DNA of 9,027 nt from Deltaproteobacteria bacterium. GTDB taxonomy: Bacteria; Desulfobacterota; Desulfomonilia; UBA1062. The stretch lies in contig JAFGTK010000157.1 in assembly GCA_016934135.1 (NCBI GenBank), positions 1-9,027 on the forward strand, in the 5' to 3' direction. Below, piece by piece: positions 5,905-9,027 of this stretch (within the stretch, counting starts at the first letter, position 1; each line of letters opens with the position of its first letter). The notes under the pieces were generated by a model, which searched no databases, was not told the origin of the DNA, and saw nothing but the letters and a program-made list of their open reading frames with translations. The position numbers and the translations under genes are program-made.

Positions 5905-7728
5905 CTTTGCAACACTCATGGTATGCCGCTTCTGTGAAGAAAGCTCGGCCTTGCGCAGCCTTATGGACTTGGGCGTCACCTCGACCATCTCGTCTTCCCT
6001 GATGAACTGCAGTGCCTTCTCCAGAGTCATAGGTGTGATCGGCGAAAGCATGACACTGTCGTCCTTGCCTGCAGCACGCATATTGGTGAGCTTTTTCATC
6101 TTGCAGGCATTCACGTCGATATCGTTCTCACGGCTGTGTTCGCCTATGATCATGCCTTCATATACCTCTTTGCCGGGGATAATGAACAGTGTGCCTCTGG
6201 GCTCGAGATTGAACAAGGCATATGGTACTGCAACACCTCTTCTGTCCGCAACAATGGAGCCGGTAAAACGGCTTGGAAATTCACCTCGGAAATCTTCATA
6301 TCCCAGAAGATAGGAACTCATGATACCGCTTCCCTTGGTGTCGGTGAGAAACTCGTCGCGGTAGCCGATCAGTGCCCTTGACGGGATGCTGAATTCGGCC
6401 CTTACCCTTCCGCTGCCGTGGTTGACAAGGTTGATCATCCTGCCCTTGCGGATAGAGAGTTTCTGGGTGACTGTCCCCAGATAGTCTTCTCCGCAGTCGA
6501 TAAAGAGATGTTCTATTGGTTCGAGCACTTTGCCTTCGGCGTAATTGTAGATAACCTCGGGCCTGCTTACACACATCTCGAATCCTTCACGCCTCATGGT
6601 CTCGATAAGGATCGCAAGCTGAAACTCGCCTCTGCCCTTGATGATAAAGCAGTCTTTCTCAGGGGGGATCTCCATCTTGATGGCCATATTGCGGAGGATT
6701 TCCTTTTTGAGCCGCTCATGGATCCTTGTGGACTGAACAAGGGTGCCTTCCCTGCCTGCAAGAGGGGAATTGTTGGCAGTAATGCGCATGGACACCGTGG
6801 GTTCGTCCACTGTTATCCGTCTCAACGCCTTGGGGGCATCCTGGGTGCAGATGGTATCTCCTATCATGACGTCTTCGATGCCTGAGAGCACTACAATATC
6901 ACCGCTTTGTGCATTGTCGACCTCATGGAAGGTAATCCCCTGATAGGTCTGCAGCTTTGTGACCCTCAGGGGGAGATGGTCTCCCTCGGCATCTATGCAG
7001 AGCAGAGATTCGTTTGAGGTCACCTGCCCATTGATGATTCTGCCGATGGCAAGCCTGCCGAGATAGTCGCTGTAGTCAAGATCCGATACAAGCATCTGGA
7101 AGGGTTCTGCAGGATCATATGAAGGGCCGGGTATCTCGGAAAGGATGGTATCGAACAGGATATGCAGGTTTTCGGTTTTCTGTTCGAGAGATTTCATGAC
7201 GATCCCTTCGCGTCCTACGGCATACAAATAGGGAAAGTCGATCTGTTCGTCAGTGGCGTTCAGATCGATGAAGAGATCGTAAACCTCGCTTAAGACCTGA
7301 TCCGGCCGGGCATCCTTGCGGTCGATCTTGTTGATGACAACAATGATCTTAAGGCCTGCTTCCAGGGCCTTTTTCAGAACGAAACGCGTCTGGGGAAGAG
7401 GGCCTTCAGAGGCATCAACCAGGAGTATGGCTCCATCTGCCATGGATAGTGCGCGTTCTACTTCACCGCCGAAGTCTGCATGGCCGGGGGTATCGATAAT
7501 ATTGATCTTGACGCCGTGCCAGTAAACAGAGCAGTTCTTTGCAGCAATGGTTATGCCCCGTTCCCTTTCCAGTTCCATGTTGTCCATAACCCTGGTCTCG
7601 ACTTCCTGGCCTTCGCGGAATACCCCGCTCTGAGAAAACATTGCATCCACAAGCGTGGTTTTTCCATGGTCTACATGTGCGATTATAGCTATATTCCTGA
7701 TGTTTTCGTTCCTGTGAAGCCTGTTCAT
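5887..7728 (-). CDS. typA: Ribosome-associated GTPase TypA/BipA
   Basis: Translational GTPase of 613 residues (E. coli BipA about 607), EF-G-like, which binds the ribosome and in E. coli is needed for growth and 50S assembly at low temperature. GTPase motifs: G1 AHVDHGKT (17-24), G2 RGIT (57-60), G3 DTPGH (79-83), G4 NKID (133-136); the G5 position reads YAVGREG (169-175). The beta-barrel domain starts about 207, the domain III signature GRGEFQLAILIE is at 365-376, and the BipA-specific C-terminal domain has KKLTNMRAAGKDD (545-557) and a basic end. The frame stays open to 8016, but ATG 7728 matches the family N-terminus (RNIAIIAHVDHGKT) and has GGGAG 11 bases upstream; the extension would overlap the divergent acyltransferase. 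It is a single-gene unit, convergent with the YgjP-type gene. Confidence 0.96.
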   Translation of the reverse strand: MNRLHRNENIRNIAIIAHVDHGKTTLVDAMFSQSGVFREGQEVETRVMDNMELERERGITIAAKNCSVYWHGVKINIIDTPGHADFGGEVERALSMADGAILLVDASEGPLPQTRFVLKKALEAGLKIIVVINKIDRKDARPDQVLSEVYDLFIDLNATDEQIDFPYLYAVGREGIVMKSLEQKTENLHILFDTILSEIPGPSYDPAEPFQMLVSDLDYSDYLGRLAIGRIINGQVTSNESLLCIDAEGDHLPLRVTKLQTYQGITFHEVDNAQSGDIVVLSGIEDVMIGDTICTQDAPKALRRITVDEPTVSMRITANNSPLAGREGTLVQSTRIHERLKKEILRNMAIKMEIPPEKDCFIIKGRGEFQLAILIETMRREGFEMCVSRPEVIYNYAEGKVLEPIEHLFIDCGEDYLGTVTQKLSIRKGRMINLVNHGSGRVRAEFSIPSRALIGYRDEFLTDTKGSGIMSSYLLGYEDFRGEFPSRFTGSIVADRRGVAVPYALFNLEPRGTLFIIPGKEVYEGMIIGEHSRENDIDVNACKMKKLTNMRAAGKDDSVMLSPITPMTLEKALQFIREDEMVEVTPKSIRLRKAELSSQKRHTMSVAKKKAAC

Positions 7729-7900
7729 AGTGGTCTTTTCTCCCTGATGCACGAGTGTCTGCGGTTCAGTGCACAGTGCCATATACCACTTGAGCATGCC
7801 ATGGCAATATATTTCTGTGTTTGCAGTAGTTTTACAAGGGATAATCAGGGTTTCATGGTATGAATGCTCACTTCGCGCATCACGAAAAAGGAGAGTTTCA
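7729..7900. promoter_or_regulatory. Divergent promoter region, typA / acyltransferase
   Basis: The 172 bp between divergent start codons must hold both promoters if each gene has its own. Rightwards, GATAAT (7840-7845) matches the -10 consensus at five of six positions but has no good -35. Leftwards, TATATT (7811-7806) lies 20 bp from TTGTAA (7837-7832), an overly long spacer. TGCCATGGCA (7797-7806) is a 10-bp palindrome between them. No single assignment is secure. Confidence 0.4.
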
Positions 7901-8518
7901 ATGCAATACACCGTGTTTGATACCCCTGTTGTCAGGACGATCCTGCGCTGGTTTTCTCTGGCATACCTGAAAATTTTCAGATGGAAATACGAAGGCCGGG
8001 TTCCCGATCTGCCCAAATTCGTGATGATTGCCGCCCCTCACACATCGAACTGGGATTTTCCCATTACCATGTTTCTGGCCTTTGCCTTGAATATCAAGGT
8101 ATACTGGATGGGAAAGGCATCTATTTTCAAGCGTCCGTTCGGCCCTGTCATGCGCTGGCTCGGAGGTATACCTGTCGACAGGAGCAGATCGAACAATATT
8201 GTGGATCAGACCGTAGAGGTTTTCAACAGCCATGAGAATCTGATCATAATTGTGCCGCCAGAGGGCACAAGAAATAAGGTCAGCTATTGGAAAACCGGGT
8301 TCTATCGGATCGCTCACGGCGCAAAGGTTCCCATTGTGCTGGGATTTGTTGATTATCGCAGAAAAGCAGGAGGAATAGGACCTGTGGTGATTCCTACCGG
8401 TAATATAGAGGCGGATATGTATCAGATCCAATCTTATTATGAAGGAGTTACCGGCAAATACCCGGAGAAATCTTCCATGGCGGCCATTGCCCCTGAAAAA
8501 TGCAGAAAATCAGCCTGA
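7901..8518 (+). CDS. PlsC-like (lyso)phospholipid acyltransferase
   Basis: 205-residue member of the 1-acyl-glycerol-3-phosphate acyltransferase (PlsC/LPLAT) superfamily, which moves an acyl chain from acyl-ACP or acyl-CoA to a lipid acceptor at the inner membrane face. The catalytic HX4D motif is H47-TSNW-D52, followed by the glycine/arginine motif GGIPVDRS (88-95) and PEGTRN (120-125). The hydrophobic N-terminal stretch (about 10-25) and the 53-70 segment suit membrane association. The close-knit wording (AAPHTSNWDF, YWMGK, RWLGGIPVDRS, IPTGNIEADM) matches a bacterial subgroup usually annotated only as lysophospholipid acyltransferase, distinct from essential PlsC, so acceptor and physiological role are open. 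The frame is open back to 7769, but ATG 7901 has AAGGAG (7888-7893) seven bases upstream and is the sound start. It is convergent with the sensor kinase gene. Confidence 0.88.
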   Translation: MQYTVFDTPVVRTILRWFSLAYLKIFRWKYEGRVPDLPKFVMIAAPHTSNWDFPITMFLAFALNIKVYWMGKASIFKRPFGPVMRWLGGIPVDRSRSNNIVDQTVEVFNSHENLIIIVPPEGTRNKVSYWKTGFYRIAHGAKVPIVLGFVDYRRKAGGIGPVVIPTGNIEADMYQIQSYYEGVTGKYPEKSSMAAIAPEKCRKSA

Positions 8519-8616
8519 TCACCCGGGCGCTTTAAGTTGCTTCCGGTTCGTGTATCCGGCTGCAGAATAACTGGACAGGTCATATCACATGTCGGGATCT
8601 GTCCCGTGCAAATAAC

Positions 8617-9027
8617 TTAATGCATTGTGAACTGCTGAGCTTTAAGAGGGATATTCACCTTCACGGTCGTGCCCTTGCCCTGTCTGCCGGAGATCTGAAT
8701 ATCACCTCCCCAGTCTGACACACGTTCCCTCATTCCGATGAGCCCGAATGCTTTCGGATTGATAACCTCGTTTCTCGGGATGCCTATGCCGTTATCCTTT
8801 ACTGCCAGTGATATGCTGCCGTTAACCTTGCGCATCCGGACATCGACTTTTGTTGCCTTTGCATGACGGGTGATGTTTGTCAGTGTTTCCTGGAAGACCC
8901 TGAAGATGGTTGTAGAGAGATCCCTGTTTTTGATTGCCATGCCCGGATCAATCTTCAGAGAACATGAAATACCTGTGCGTTTTTCAAAATCCTGGGTCTG
9001 CCATTCTATCGCAGCTACAAGGCCGAG
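8617..9027 (-). CDS. Sensor histidine kinase, NarL-type, C-terminal part
   Basis: The 136 C-terminal residues of a two-component sensor kinase; the frame is open to the window edge, so the sensor domain and phospho-acceptor histidine are off-window. Numbered from 9027, LGLVAAIEWQTQDFEKRTGI (1-20) is the typical link between HisKA_3 and the ATPase domain in NarX/DegS-like kinases. Then come the N box FQETLTNITRHA (45-56), the ATP-lid motif DNGIGI (78-83), GLIGMRER (95-102) and GKGT (117-120). The short lid and GMRER pattern define the HPK7/NarL group, so the partner should be a LuxR-type response regulator, which is not in this window. An internal ATG at 8940 is not the real start because the conserved LGLVAAIEW lies upstream of it. 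Confidence 0.93.
   Translation of the reverse strand, partial: LGLVAAIEWQTQDFEKRTGISCSLKIDPGMAIKNRDLSTTIFRVFQETLTNITRHAKATKVDVRMRKVNGSISLAVKDNGIGIPRNEVINPKAFGLIGMRERVSDWGGDIQISGRQGKGTTVKVNIPLKAQQFTMH

Noticed and set aside
7769..7900. 44-codon N-terminal extension of the acyltransferase
   Set aside because: No SD; ATG 7901 has a strong AAGGAG and gives the usual family N-terminus.
7729..8016. 96-codon N-terminal extension of TypA
   Set aside because: Overlaps the divergent acyltransferase and has no counterpart in BipA, whose family N-terminus matches ATG 7728.
8573..8606. Small inverted repeats (GGACAG/CTGTCC and CGGGA/TCCCG) between the acyltransferase and kinase genes
   Set aside because: Arms of 5-6 bp and no T tract on either strand; too weak to call a terminator.

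Overview
The window (about 50% GC, densely coded on both strands, Shine-Dalgarno-led genes) looks like chromosomal backbone of a Gram-negative bacterium. The RpoH-like sigma factor, the TypA/BipA and CspA-type proteins and a CTGTGGGAGCGGCTTC-type intergenic inverted repeat fit a proteobacterium or a Desulfobacterota (former Deltaproteobacteria) relative. That placement is an inference and the genus is not determined. There is no tRNA, rRNA, CRISPR array, transposase or phage gene.

Layout: (1) 1-1539 (+) is the 3' part of uup, an ABC-F ATPase. (2) It overlaps tail-to-tail by 9 bp with a short alternative sigma factor at 1531-2292 (-), which resembles RpoH but lacks the region between sigma regions 2 and 4. 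(3) 2293-2931 is a 639-bp AT-rich gap with no convincing gene. It carries a candidate -10 box, a perfect 13-bp inverted repeat, a 12-bp palindrome and two competing pairings around the ribosome binding site of the next gene. (4) 2932-4590 (+) is a DEAD-box RNA helicase of the DeaD/CsdA type with a DbpA-like RNA-binding domain. (5) 4591-4980 is a gap with a long REP-like inverted repeat and the leader of (6) a cold-shock protein gene at 4981-5181 (+), which ends in a strong intrinsic terminator. (7) 5306-5875 (+) is a YgjP-type zinc metallohydrolase, convergent with (8) typA/bipA at 5887-7728 (-). (9) Divergent from typA is a PlsC-like acyltransferase at 7901-8518 (+). (10) 8617-9027 (-) is the C-terminal part of a NarL-type sensor histidine kinase that runs off the window.

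Taken together, Uup, the DEAD-box helicase, the cold-shock protein and BipA are all factors linked in other bacteria to ribosome assembly, RNA unfolding and translation at low temperature. Membrane-lipid acyltransferases can also contribute to cold adaptation. The genes are not one operon (strands alternate and terminators intervene), so any joint role rests on neighbourhood alone. No clearly new defence, mobile or biosynthetic system is visible. The most unusual items are the shortened sigma factor and the possible RNA switch at the helicase ribosome binding site.
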